A DNA stretch of 64,000 bases from Bugulina stolonifera. Taxonomy: Eukaryota > Bryozoa > Gymnolaemata > Cheilostomatida > Bugulidae. How positions within the stretch are numbered: the first letter of the stretch is position 1; each line of letters opens with the position of its first letter. The position numbers and the translations under genes are program-made. The DNA is taken from assembly GCA_935421135.1 (NCBI GenBank), contig OW285192.1, forward strand, positions 15,539,001-15,603,000, given 5' to 3'. This document shows positions 25,601 through 39,200 of the stretch, in pieces. The notes beneath the pieces are model-generated. The model saw only the letters and a program-made list of their open reading frames with translations, ran no database searches and was not told the origin of the DNA.

Positions 25601-28600
25601 ATGTTACCTTACCAACAGCAGGATCGGTGTAAGATGCAGACAGCGGCCATGACAGCTGCCAAGTTTCACCCTTATAGTATGTATCCTACACACACCCATG
25701 CACCTCACACAGCCCACCAGCAGGTGAGAACTAAATTATTATATATTGTGTGTTATTTCATATGCATTAATTATTATTTATGTATTCTGGGATAACAATG
25801 TTTTGATGTAATTATTAATTCATCTTTTGCCAGTGCTTTATCTATCCTATAAAAAATTTAAGGTGGTGTGATGACTGCTTTAGATATATAAGAAAGAATA
25901 TTAAAAATTTATTTACTTTGTGTGGGAATTTTTATTTGTAAAGTATAGAGACTAATCATGCATTCAACTGTACATGTACTTAACACAGCAGGCCTTACTT
26001 AAATACATGTAGCTATAGTATAGTAATACAATTACATACAAGCACATTCTGATCTATATGCACAATAACTTGTAAAGAAGGCAGAACTATATTACTTACA
26101 TGTGCGCAATATTTATTATTTATATATTAAATATGTATACAAAACATTAAGTTTATCGTTGCATAATATAATGATCACTATTATAAATTATCTTATGCAT
26201 GATAATGAAATGATTATAAACATAGTTTATAGAACTATCAAAAATAAGTATTGCATGTAAGTGTTGAGGGTTACACAGTTATGTACAATATAGAATATTT
26301 GTAGCCTATATTATTTTGTACATGTACAATATAGTTGACAAATATTTATAAACAGTTTTAGTAACACAACAAATTTTATGATAGAGTTTTACAACACAAC
26401 GCTACTACAATATTTACATGTAGGTATTTTTATGATAAACTTTTACAACACAACTATATATACATGTATGTACAATGTACATGTACAATGTATATTATAT
26501 TAGAGAACATCATTTCGGTCAGTCGTTAAGCTTATAATATCCTCTTTATTTTATTTATTAAATTACTAAGTGCAATGGAAGCGCATGGTGTCTGCATTAA
26601 GAAGTAGGCAATTGAAAAAAAATACTGTAATTGACAAAAAAAAATGTGCTACCAGTCTTTGCAAGAATATTTTTTATGTTTGAAATGTAAAAATGCTATC
26701 ATGCGTCTGATAATTTAAAACATTACAGTATTTTTATGGTTCTAGATATTTAACATGTTTTATTTATTTGAATTAATAACGTAGAATTCCTATTACAGAA
26801 TTATAAAATTAACATAATTATACATGATAGTGTATATAAATTGCACTGCATATTTATTGCACATGTACATTACAAAATACACTCATGTGTTATGATATTT
26901 GTATCTATGGTAGTCAATAATCTACAGTTTGATTCTATAATAATAAAAGCAAATATAACTATTTATATTTTATGATAAATAATTAGCGAAGTTTCCATAT
27001 AATTTATCCTCAAGGCTACAAATTATGGTCAAATACATTATTCTACTTTAAGTACGATGTGGGTTTTATTTATGAATCATCATCAACTAGTTGCAGCAGT
27101 AGGCGTGTGCAATGTACATGTAGCTCTGCATCCCTGTAAATACATGTAGGCCTAAATTTGCTATAGAATAGTTTGGAATTGTATGCTCTTTAATCTACGT
27201 ATATGCGGTAGCAAGTTGTAGAGTTATCTTCTCTCAAAAATTTGAAGTATACAGATCTGCCATTACTATATCATTATTTTGCATCATTATAATTATATTA
27301 TACATGTACATAATGATTCCAATAATATAAGTGCCTCCAAAATAATTTGAGCTATTTAGACAATTCTAACTTTGTTATTTTTAGTTTTGCTAAACAAAGC
27401 CAGTATGTTCACTTAGGCCTACATGCGCATCACATAATATGAAGACACAAGCCTTAGCTAGAATGCCAAGAGTTAGAATAAAATTTTCTAATCATTTGTA
27501 TAAGTTTGAATGTAAATATGGTACATAAAGCTATGATAATTAATAATTAACAATTAACATGCTGTATGTTCATTCTTTATGCAGCTTGAACCAACCAATT
27601 CTGCTAATAAACTAAAAATTTAGAATTAACTTTGATAATTTAAACACTAATTTAGTGAAGAGATTCTTGAAAGTGCCCTTTTAGCGATTTGATTTTCATT
27701 GATATTTTCAAATAGTGTGTTTTTCATAAGAGTACCACAGGGGCTAATTTGACACACCGATTAGATAGATATATATCTTGATGCTTCAATAGAAACAAGG
27801 TTGAATGAACTATATTGTGTAAACCAAAATAATAAAATGAATTGGAATGGATACATGTAAAGTGAACAGCTATTAGAATGATAGTGAGCAATCTGTTCAC
27901 AATTTGTAAGGCTAATCGACTCTACAATCACTGGCTTTCGATGCTTCGAAGTACTTCGAATTGTCTGTCCCTGCGAAGCATGGAATGGGATACTTCGAAT
28001 GACTTCGTATGATTTTTTGCTTCGCAGTAGTGCGAAGCATCGAAAGCCAGTGTATGACAGTAAAAAATCTGACTGGCTAACAAGGGGAGATAAATCTAGT
28101 GAAATCATTAAAACTAACTGCCTTACAATCTTTTAGCATTGAAATTATTTTTCCCAACAGTAATTAAGAAGAAATAGACATATTAATAAAATATAGACAT
28201 ACAGCCCCATGTATAGCCAACACTGTGAATACATGATATGATTTCACATGGCCAGAATGAGTGTTTTATTAAACGAAAAGCTGTACCTACTGATTATTGG
28301 TTTTGAAGGCCATATTGAATGGAGACTAATGCTATACAAGTATTGGCAATTCTTATATACATAAGACAATAGAATTATTGAACTATACTTTACATCATGC
28401 AATAAGAATAGGCAAGACAGGTGATGTGACGGCTATTTTTCCCAGCCCATAGAATCAATGTTTAACTTAGTTAATACTTGCTCATTTCTTCCTTGGCTCT
28501 TCAAGTGCAAACATTGCTTTTTAAATAATGATTACTGGACATAATTCAAGACTATCTCATGGGTTTGGGGCTCCTTACACCCCTGCAGGGAGTTACAGGC

Positions 28601-31600
28601 CGGACCCTAGACACACACAGGTTGGTGTTATTGAATTAGCTGTCATTAGGCTAATAATAATATAATATATTAGGGTTATCAATTATTCTCATTATTCTAT
28701 AGGTATCTCATTAAAAATAGATGGTAGTTATTGTTGGGTGGAGTGTATCAGAATGGGCATACCCTGCTTCTTTACAATGAAAGAGTACACAATGGATTCC
28801 ATTTAATTATGTATGGGGCAATATACATCCTGTATCACCTTTACATATCTTATGAATTATAAACAAGAATGTACCATACCATACTAGAGTGTTATATAAC
28901 CATTTTGTGTTATATATTAGACTTTTATGTGCGTTTATATTATTCATGTGAAATATAATACCTATCAACTTTAATTAGTACAATAAATTGCAAGAGAAGT
29001 GGGGACTTTAAAAGAGTGTATGCATTATAAAGAAATAACTTTATGACGACAACAATACAGAAATATTTCAGTGCAAATAGAATAAAGTTGTATTGTAATA
29101 GCAAAAAACTGAAAATTTTCTTCGACATACTATGTTGATAATTCAAACGATTTTTTTTAAAGTGGCAACAGCATTCATCAGTTACAATGTACCTGCAAAA
29201 CAGTGGTAACATTCCTTTGAACAGTTTTCCCGTTTTCAAACAGTTTGCTCCACAGGGACGAAACCACTAATACATGTAGAATGGATAACACTATTATAGC
29301 AAGGATATGCAACACAATCATGAATTATAAATTTCTAATATTACTCGGAGAAAACAATATGTCGGCCTACAGTGTAAACGTGTAAATTTTGAAGTACTAT
29401 CATAATTACATAATTATGCATATGCATGTGCCAATTGCAATTAAAATAATTGCTATTCATTTCTACTCTTATGATGTAAGCATTTTTTATAATCTAATAA
29501 ATTAATTGTATTTTAAAAAGGGATACAATTTTGTGGTACCTGTTTTATATATCTGTCATATTTCTGCTTGTAGGGGAATATGTTTGCACCAATGGATGAG
29601 TCAATGCTAGCTAGAGTGGAGGCATCATTGGCAGCGGTAGCTGACATTAAATCCCACCAGATGCAGTCTCACCACACCCAACCATTCAAGTCAGACCTTT
29701 ACCCACATGAGATGTCATACATGAACAATGCCAAGCCCCAGTTCCCCTTCAACAGCGGTATGTAGCCTCAGTTCCCTTCCAACAGCGGCATGTTTTCCTA
29801 GTTCCAGTATGCTTGCTTATTTCTATGATCTGTTACATCGGAGTACAAGTAATATAACTATGTTGATGATATCAACTTGAATTTACCCAAATACAATTTG
29901 TTTGTAAATAAGCACCAACAGTTTTAGATACTCGTTGCGTTACACTCTACACTTTCACATAAACTACAATGGTGGTGCAGCCTCCATAGAGTAACATGAT
30001 TCAGGCGCAGAAAATAAATAAATATAGAAAAGACAGTATTATTATTTTGTAAATCAGTAATAATTTTTCTGAATGGCAATTCAAAAATGCCTAAAAAATT
30101 ATGGCATGAGTATTTGCGCCAACTCATAATTTACCAGTTGACCTTAATAAAATATTGTTCAGCTTAGAATATAGCATTACTGTTTAAAATCTAAGAAGCA
30201 AAATGATATTGCAGTTTATAATTTTTATGTAACCAATATCATTATAAGTGATCGTTCCCTGAAGAAGTACACGCGAGCTATGGGCTCTATAATTGCTGAT
30301 GGAAATACAAACAAGTTTTGTAATGAGGACTTGAAGAAATTAATGCCTCTTGTTATATTATAATATGTATATTACCACCAACACTGCGCTAAATATCTGT
30401 CAGCCTTAAAAACTCCTACTTGCAAACATGATTAGACAAAGGTATGCATGCCTTCCCAGTTGGAACTAATGTAATCTACATTTCTATGCTAGTATATACA
30501 CTGTATATACATGTATATTATTTATTATATTATTATTATAAATTTACGTTCTACTATCTACAAATAATCTACATTGGTATTGTACTATTTATTTGTAGGT
30601 GAAAGTATGATGGAGCATATGAACAGTGTGGCAGCACCTAGTATCATGGCATCAACTGCAAACCATTTCCAGTCCTCCCTCACACAACAGCTGACCAGCA
30701 TGTCTTCTAACACACATACCAGTGGACATATGGACCACCCAAATACCAACTATCAGATGTACTCCCACAGCACTGCAGCCAGCATGCTGCCGCAGATGAC
30801 TATGTCACATCCTGTTATGAGCAATCTTCAAGAGGTACGATTATGGAAAAATTGTTTTATAAATTTTATTGTTATATTTCTATTATCCGATACTCACACA
30901 CATGTATGTAGCATGCTGTTCCTATTAGACTATGTTGTATTAGATTTGCTGTTAAAACCAACTATTTGTTATAGAATTTTGAATTGATTTGCCTGGTACT
31001 CGTAGTTTTAGCAAGAATGCTGTGACGTAATTATAGATCACAGGCTACTGTATGTATTTTATCATAAATTATAACCCAGTTTTAAGCTTTTGATTCAATA
31101 AAATAGAATTATCCACTTATTGATAATTTATCAAAAATTTATTATAGTTGTAGTGCTCTCATGTTGTTTATGTTTATGTTTTGTAGCAAGTAGACTGTGA
31201 TCCCAGAGAGTTAGAAAACTTTGCAGAAAAATTCAAGCAAAGAAGAATTAAACTAGGAGTAACACAGGCTGATGTTGGTAAGTACTGGTAATAATTGATT
31301 TTCAGCGCAGAATATACTGTAGTATATGAATAGAGTAATGTATAGACCTAAGTCTAACTCATCTATAATAGTTAGTCTCTGTGCAACAAATAAAAATCTC
31401 AAGACGTCTGCCGAAAAGGATATTGGTTTGTGATTTTGCTTGGTTGGAGGAAACCATCCCTAGCTCATAGCCACACCTAGGTTGCTTGCAAAAAAATAGG
31501 GATTTTTCTTTTGACAAAGCCAATATATTCGCAACTTGAGCAAGTTGGCCTGTGCCTGAAACTTAGGTCGATATGACACTAAAAAACGTGCATTCTTTTA

Positions 31601-32097
31601 GCCTATGGGCTATAAAATATTACGTCTCTTATCACCAGTTTCATAAGCAATAATGTAATGTATATTATGTTATTGATAATATTTATTTTTTAGGAAAAGC
31701 TTTAGGAAATCTGAAACTGCCTGGAGTTGGATCTCTAAGCCAGAGTACGATATGTAGGTTTGAATCACTGACATTGTCTCATAACAATATGATAGCCTTA
31801 AAACCAGTGCTATCAGCATGGCTTGATGATGCTGAACGTATAGCCAGAGAAAGACAGAATAGCATGCTCATAGATGGCATGTCATTGGACAAGAAAAGAA
31901 AGCGCACCAGCATTGCTGCACCAGAAAAGAGAAGCCTAGAAGCATACTTTGCTATACAACCGCGACCATCCGGTGAAAAAATTGCGCAGATAGCAGATAA
32001 ATTAGACTTGAAGAAAAATGTGGTAAGAGTTTGGTTTTGCAATCAGAGGCAGAAACAGAAGAGAATGAAGTTTGCAGCCACTGGGCAGCAGCACTAA
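25601..32097 (+). CDS. POU4: POU class IV (Brn3-like) homeodomain transcription factor
   Basis: Exons 25601-25723, 29574-29757, 30599-30834, 31187-31277 and 31694-32097 join in phase to 345 residues. Residues 42-62 hold the POU-IV box (MDESMLARVEASLAAV, against SLDETLLARAEALAAVD in vertebrate Brn3). Residues about 104-180 are Met/Ser/His-rich and unstructured. The POU-specific domain (about 185-260) includes ERFKQRRIKLGVTQADVG-like sequence and GSLSQSTICRFESLTLSHNN. The homeodomain (about 276-336) contains KKRKRTSIAAPEKRSLEAYF and RVWFCNQRQKQKR. The class-specific basic linker is kept and the protein ends shortly after the homeodomain, as in the family. POU4 factors bind AT-rich sites in the nucleus and specify sensory and neural cell types in bilaterians and cnidarians. 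The first ATG is chosen at 25601; an upstream in-frame stretch is open but not protein-like. An alternative first exon lies at 28528-28620. Confidence 0.95.
27929..28052. mobile_element. 124-bp MITE-like element with perfect 20-bp inverted ends
   Basis: CACTGGCTTTCGATGCTTCG at 27929-27948 is exactly complementary to 28033-28052. Internal copies of TTCGAAG and GCTTCGCA add further symmetry. It is non-coding and lies in the first POU4 intron. No clear target duplication is visible (flanks CTACAAT and TATGACA), so the superfamily is not assigned. Confidence 0.75.
28528..28620 (+). CDS. POU4: Candidate alternative first coding exon of POU4
   Basis: ATG at 28528 opens a 31-codon frame that ends in CAG followed by a donor (GTTGGT), in phase 0, as the exon 25601-25723 also ends. 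It therefore joins cleanly to the POU-IV-box exon at 29574. The peptide (MITGHNSRLSHGFG, then a Pro/Tyr-rich part) is coding-like. No acceptor immediately upstream keeps this frame open without a stop, which favours a first exon with its own promoter over an internal exon. The use of two promoters would give isoforms of 345 and 335 residues that differ only at the N-terminus. No transcript evidence is available. Confidence 0.5.
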
Positions 32098-32647
32098 CCC
32101 TTTCTTCTAAATTTATGTTTTATTTTTATAAAATGACATAACAAGTCTGATTTATTTTATGCAAAAAACACTGTTCCTTACATTTACTTGATTACACATT
32201 CTGTTACTGGTAGCGTAACATGCAAAGTTGGAAGAACAAATCTCATCTAATTTCATTTTAAACAATTATTTAAGTTTAGATTTTATCTAAGATTTTGGCA
32301 TCCATCACTGTTTTATTTATATCTATTGCAATGCATTGTTATCATTATTATTATTAAGTCTGAAATTATATGTGCAATATTATTATTACAATGTTAATTA
32401 GGTTTTCCTTTCGATCTCCATCCATTTTTTACCTATGCGGTAAAATGTACATAGTAAGATTTTTGTTTTATTACAATATTATTTTTATATAAATATTGTC
32501 TCCTGCATCTGCAGATTGTACCGATAGGCCTATTATAATATCATTAACCTTCATGCTAGCAGTTCTTGAAAAAGCTGAACTTTTCTCCATATGTACTCTA
32601 GTCATCCTTTGCAATGGTAATATTTATTACAAGTGTTCAAAAATGAT

Positions 32648-32653
32648 AATAAA
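32648..32653 (+). terminator. Polyadenylation signal AATAAA, POU4
   Basis: GATAATAAAAGTGTT occurs about 550 bp after the stop codon. Other AATAAA copies exist near 32825-32833, so the site is tentative. Confidence 0.35.
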
Positions 32654-35600
32654 AGTGTTAAATACAGTATATAGACTACAAATTTCTACTTGATAAAAAT
32701 ATGAAAACTCACATGAACCTGGAACATTGCCAATATGAAAACCTGTTTGCATACATTGTCAACAACATCAAATATAAAGCTACTTGAACATGCACATATT
32801 TATATTTGTGGTTTGTAATATACAAATAAAATAAAATGTACATTTGTTGTATAAATTGGTTCAACTCATGAAACAGTATTGGAGAAATAGCCTACACCAG
32901 CACATCACAGGCTGAAAGACATAAGCGACAAACTTGCTTTCACATGTTTCAAAGTTTGCTTTTACACCCAACCCATTGTACTAGTCACAACTGTAACAAT
33001 TATCCATACACTTTGAGACCCTTTGATAAATGAGATCTCACCTTTTATATTGCCATAGAAAGTTGAATTGCTTTTGTGTTAATTATAACTAAATGCTATA
33101 ATTATGAAAATATTTTGTTTTGTGTTATGTTTTACATTGTTATGCTATATTAGGTTTTTTGTTTACAGTGCATTGTGCCAGGATGTAAATAATCAACACT
33201 GTTATAAAACTTTAGTTTCACAACTGAATAGTTAAGGTAAACAATAGACTGGTAACAGTTAGGATGAATGGTCTTAACTGTATATCTAAATACAACTAAC
33301 AATCACATTATTTGCACAGTTACAAAAAAGTTAGTTTCAAATTTATGCTTTGGGTAACAACTATGGCTACAGAAACTCAGCTTTGCCTTTACAGTTTTGA
33401 TGTGCTACAAAGATAACTTGTAGCGTTTTGTCATTGGAAAATTCATAATATTTAATATTCGAATTTTCACAACAACTTGTTCTGTCTTTTCAGCTAACAG
33501 TACAGGTTTTGCTAGCACTTTTCTAGAAACCTTTTAGAGATAAGAAAACCTTGTTTTTACCTTTTAAACCAAAGAAATTGTGACATAAAACCACATACAC
33601 AGCAGTTATAAATAACAGTTTGGCTGTTTATATAAAAAAATGGTGTAAGCCTGTTCATGGCCTATAATTAGAAACCAATATAACTGCTTAGAAGTGTGGT
33701 AAAAATGCTTCGACGGCGAGGAAAGAATTGCGACATGAGTGTTCTTAATTTTTCCAATACGAGTGAATGTTTACTTAGGAATTGTTTGATTAGCATTGAG
33801 CGTGAAAGGTATCCGATTCTTTACACAATGGCTGAAGTTGTTATATGAAGAGTATGCAGATAGCTGTAGAGAGTGTACGGAAGATATTATGAGCTAATAC
33901 AGCCTCCGTCAATCAATAATTTGCTAATATTGAAATGACATCCGATGGCAAACAGCTACCCACTATGGCCGCAATTGGAGTCGCCCTTCATTTATTATTT
34001 TATTATTAAATTTTGTCACTTCCTAATTGTTTTGTACTATTATGCAGTATTACAGTCATGTAATTGATGTTTTAGAACAATGGCGAGCAAATAAACGGCA
34101 AAGAATTGTTGATTAGCTAGATTAATAAGATGTATTTATTATTAATGGCCAAGTCACAGGCCCTTTATGTTCGTGGTCATGCATATTTTATAAGAATTGG
34201 TAACTTTTATTCACTTGTATATAAGACGGAGTTCTTTCTGAAGAAAATCATTTGTTTTAGAGCAATGCACCGAGGCACAGCAAAATGTTAATCATTTGGG
34301 TTGGCAAAATGAAATTTGGACTTAGTGGATAAAACATAATATTTTTATTCAAATAAGTCATACTCATCCATCTAAATGGACGTATTTCATATTATATTTT
34401 ATATAAATTCATCAGCTGTTTTGAAAATTTCGAAGAGGATATATCTAAAAGCTGAATAGTGAGAGATTGTGTAGAGCATATGGATAGCCAGCAGCTTGCA
34501 ACATTCATTTGTTCAACGGATATCTACATCATCAGCACAACTGCATCAGAATGTATTATATTTACTCTTCATTGAATAGAAGCTGGATTTCTTAGCACTG
34601 AAGGATTACTATAATAATTTTCTAATGTTGACACTAGACGAAAAGAATTATTGATTGGAAGATATCTAGTTATTTACCGATAAATTTACAACAAGTAGCA
34701 GAGATGAAGTTACACAGCATCAACATTGTGACAGCACTAAAGATGCTGACTATTGGATAAAATCGGCAGCAATTGGCATCATTTCAGAGTCAGCAAACTA
34801 TGTGACATCCTTTCTTATCCAGTGGTAATGCTCTAAGATGTCAACAAAATAATATTGTAATTAGTAAATTCACCTGCATTTTTTTGTCTGGGTTGTTTGT
34901 CATAAATATATTGAGATGAGTAATTGACATAAAGTAGACAGCGCTGCCACTTGACATGCTGTCTCTTAACATTGTAAAATGAAATGATTTGGAAAGCTAC
35001 GAGATAATGTTAGAAATGATAGAGATATATGGCCATGCAAGATACTATTATATACTTTATATTGGAATAATATGAATATAGTTACATTGTATAAGCTCGA
35101 TTTTACTGTTCTAAATTCGTTTGTAGGAATATGGTGGAATTTTTTAACTAAGCATGCATAATTGCCAATTGCAATGTATACATTGCACATGTAGCTGTAG
35201 GGTATTGCGAAATACTGAAAAAAGGTTTTGATTGCCGTAAAATGGTCTAGTATAAATGTGTGGATGGGCACACCTTCTAGGTTATCCAGCTGTATAGTCA
35301 GCTAAGCGTAGATAGTTTAAAATAATTTAATATTCATGCCAATTACAATGTTTAATTTTTTAAATACTCCATGATTTCATTAAATCCTTGTGATATGGTA
35401 ATAAGAGAGATAATGCTGACAGTTGCATTAGTACATACATACATACATACATGTACTTGATGATACTTTGTGATTTTGGTCTATGCAAGGGGTTTTAGAG
35501 TGTTTCATTTTCTATTAGGTATGTATATTATAATATATTGTATAGATGTAAAATATATTGTGCATTATATCCCGCCTTAACACAATTAGCAGAATCCTAC

Positions 35601-36200
35601 AGCCCCCACCCCTCCCATGTTTTAGTTTCTGCATACAATGTGTATTATTTGGAAGAAACAAAAATGCTATGTAACAGTAAATCCTGCGATGTAGCATAAG
35701 ATACTATAATATCATGTTATGGATATAGAAGCTAGCTAACAAGCTGGCAGCTTGTACATACAAGGTTTATAGGCTATATTGTGCTTCGTAGCTATTTTGT
35801 ATGCAAGCATAGTATTTCCTACTATAAAAATGAATGACAGTAAATGAATAGTCAATGAATAAGTGAATAAGTAAATACATTGTAGATTGTACCTCATGGT
35901 CAGCAATAAATCTCCTAAAAACACAACGATATATTTTTTATGTAGAGGAAAAAAACAGAAGACTGCTCTTCATGCCATGCTATTTTTTATAATATGGCAT
36001 AATATAATTTATACATAATATGCATGTGTTATGATTACCAGCTACTATTATATATAATGATAATAGTGTATTAGACTAGTTCTATTTGATATGTCATACT
36101 AAATATATAAAGTGACACACTGTGCAGGTGCCTCTGGTTATTCAAAGGCTGAAATCGGACCATAATTCTTGTGTAACCATTCTAATGCTGTTAGTGTTAT

Positions 36201-36245
36201 TTAGGAGTTGTCCCATGTTGGATTTGCCGATGAGACAACTCCTAA
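36201..36245. repeat. Short hairpin TTAGGAGTTGTC...GACAACTCCTAA
   Basis: A perfect 12-bp inverted repeat (36201-36212 with 36234-36245) separated by 21 bp. Its ends match the foldbacks at 9946-10037 and 19433-19500. Confidence 0.65.
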
Positions 36246-39200
36246 TTATTATATTTGTATACACAATAGTGTTCATAGCAATACTATTCTTGTAACAAAG
36301 GTCGGGCACCCTGCTTAACCTGGTTATGGCTATGGATTCCCACTAAACCATGAACATATAGAAAATGTAATTTTTGCCTTTTGGAACAGTGTTCCACCAT
36401 TTGCCCACGGAAAAGGTTTAGCTAGGACATTCGGAGAAAATCTCACAGTGCTAAGAATAGTTTCTAACAGTACACTTTTATGGAGTTATCTTATCTACAT
36501 ATCATTAACGTAATTATAACTGAGTGTAATATCAGTGTACACATATTACATTATAATGTTAAGCTGCCAAGATCCATATAACGTTAGTGGATTATCAGAT
36601 TATTGACACTGATTATCTCACGCGCAGTGAAGACCCTCAACACAACACTATACAGTACTAGTCCCTTCAGTGACACACTGTATTATAATTAATCACAAAC
36701 TATTATTCTACTCGCTTCCTATTATTATTCACATTGCAATATATACTGTCATTAACCGAGCAACCTACCCAATTGTTACCATGGTTACCGTGCACTGGAA
36801 ATACACATTGACACATGTTCACTACTGCAGTACACCCTATACTTGTACTTGGTTATTAGTCATTCGAGCCTCTCTGGTCTTGACGTCTGTAGAGAGAGAG
36901 ATGAATTAGATGGTTGGTACAGGGAGGTGGATAATAGAATGGTAAACCTTTAGCTGATATTCATAACATTGCTATTGGAAGGAAACATTAGTATCAGGTA
37001 AGTTTTGTCTACAATATCCTGTGATGTAGTGCGTTATTCTGTAGTATAGCACTTTTATTTTTTAATTTTGTAGCAGGTCTCTTTGAAATCTAATTGAAAC
37101 AACTAATGTTTGAAAGTACAGGCGATATCAGCCGTATTGACTTAGGCTATGTGTAAATTCAAAGAACACAGCCACGCTGACTAACTGACTAACTTATTAC
37201 TGAGACCGTTGCTTAGGGGGGAGGGGGAGGGGGAGAGGTAAGATGATATGAAGTAACTTCCACATGGCATATATCCGTTCCAATGTAATTCAGAACTCTA
37301 TATTTAACCTACCAGCTTCCATCACTTCGATCCCTCCACCCCACATTCAGCATATCCATGGTGACATAATGTACAGCTATGGATTGAATCTACATGTACA
37401 TGTAGATAGGAAACAGAGTGATGGCAGGCTGGCTAGTATTACAAATAAATATGAATATATATTTCATTCAGCTGTACAGTGTATTGTCATAAATTATAAT
37501 TATAGGTGTGTCAGTAAATACTGAATATCAACTACTTGTACAAGTAATATACATTAGAGACTGTACAAGCAGCATGACTTGAGCCTACTTGACTGTCCTA
37601 TGTATGCAAATACATTGTATTAGTACCAGTGTCCGGGCTCTGAGAACTAATGTGTGAACAGCTCAGAACAGTGCTACAATGTGCTTGCTGTGTGCTCTGT
37701 GCATATTGTAGTTGATAGCCTGTGAATTAAAATAAACTGGCACTATTAATTTGTGAGTAGGCTTACAACATACTAATAATAATCTATTCAATAGAATAAT
37801 CTGAGCTAAGAGTATGTTGTATTTTATTTAATTTCTTATTGCATTAATAATGTTATGTAATATTAATAGTAGTATATAAATTATATTATTATGCACTAAA
37901 CAGAATTAAAGTTCACATTTCCTATCAGTTTCTGGGTGATTTGAGCAGGCATGAAAAATGCTTGCTTAGTTACTGGCTGCTGCCTAGAAAGCACGTAATG
38001 TGTTCAGTGCAGATAATCTGTTATCTGGTGTAGGATTAACGGATTATCACTTACAGCAGCTTTAATCCATCAGTGTCAATACAATTTAGACTACGATGTG
38101 GGAGTCATGTACAAGCACTCAGAAGCTAATAGGCCGTGTACCTGTAATAAAACTGGCCAACTACAGGGATATAAATATATCTGTCTAAGTGGGTTAGAGC
38201 CAACCTGGGCAACATTTATTTAGTCTAGCTCTTAGAAGCACCTTTCACATGATATAACCTGATCTAGCCCAGTTTCTGACAGAAGATGAGCAAAACACTG
38301 AAAGATACTACAGGAGTTATCCACAGATGATGATGAATAGAAACCGGCTAATAGACTAAGGTTTCAGGCTACTTGATGCTCTATGAATCCAAGGCACCCT
38401 CTCTAATCTTTAGATAGCTTAAGTTCTATGCCTAAGGGGAGGGCTCGGCTGACTGTGTCAGACGGAATTTTTACACTGAATTTTCGCCCACATGCTGCCC
38501 AAGTCCTACACCATATACGCCCTAATACTCTACAGCTCTACAGCATGGACCATCTTGATAATAACCTTGTTGATAGGTCAGCAATGATAAACATTCATAT
38601 TAGAGAGCAGACTTATCTGAAGCCCAAATATACTCAACTATGTTGTAAGTGGAGTGGTATATAGGAAGTACCTAACTGCCTCTCTACATATGTACGGAAC
38701 TTAAGCTAATGAAGTCACAGTTTGGCTGTTTGTGCCTCATTAAGACATTAATATGTGTGAAATACTAGCAATCAGTTATATTTGACACAATTGACAGCTT
38801 CCAAGTCAGCAGTCAGTAAATATGAACCTTTCTATATCTTACAATGTCTATTCAAAAACCTATTGTACAGAATTTTTAATCATTTGAAACTAGTCGATCA
38901 TATAACAGCTTTTCAACAAATTCAAATTTCAACAAACCTGGCGAAGGTCAAATGAACAAACACTAAAACTGATATTAAAATTGATTGGTTCATGTTGTGA
39001 AGCTTTCTTCTTCCACATTGCCGCTCACAATGAAATAGGGAAGTTGACTCACCTCGGAGTTTAATAAGATTTCTCATTAAAAGTATTGAAAACATAGATT
39101 TTATATAGAAATCAAGATATAACCAGGGAGTATATTGATGTAACATATTGATTTCCATGCAACACAGTGAAGGTTTGGTTATTAATTATCTTAATGTGTT

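Noticed and set aside
27761..28108. 115-codon minus-strand frame in POU4 intron 1
   Set aside because: Much of it is the MITE-like palindrome at 27929-28052; no family similarity.
18470..31590. Dispersed similarity TTGGCCTGTGCC-GAAA-TAGGTC near 18474 and 31543
   Set aside because: About 40 bp and only two copies; too little to define a repeat family.
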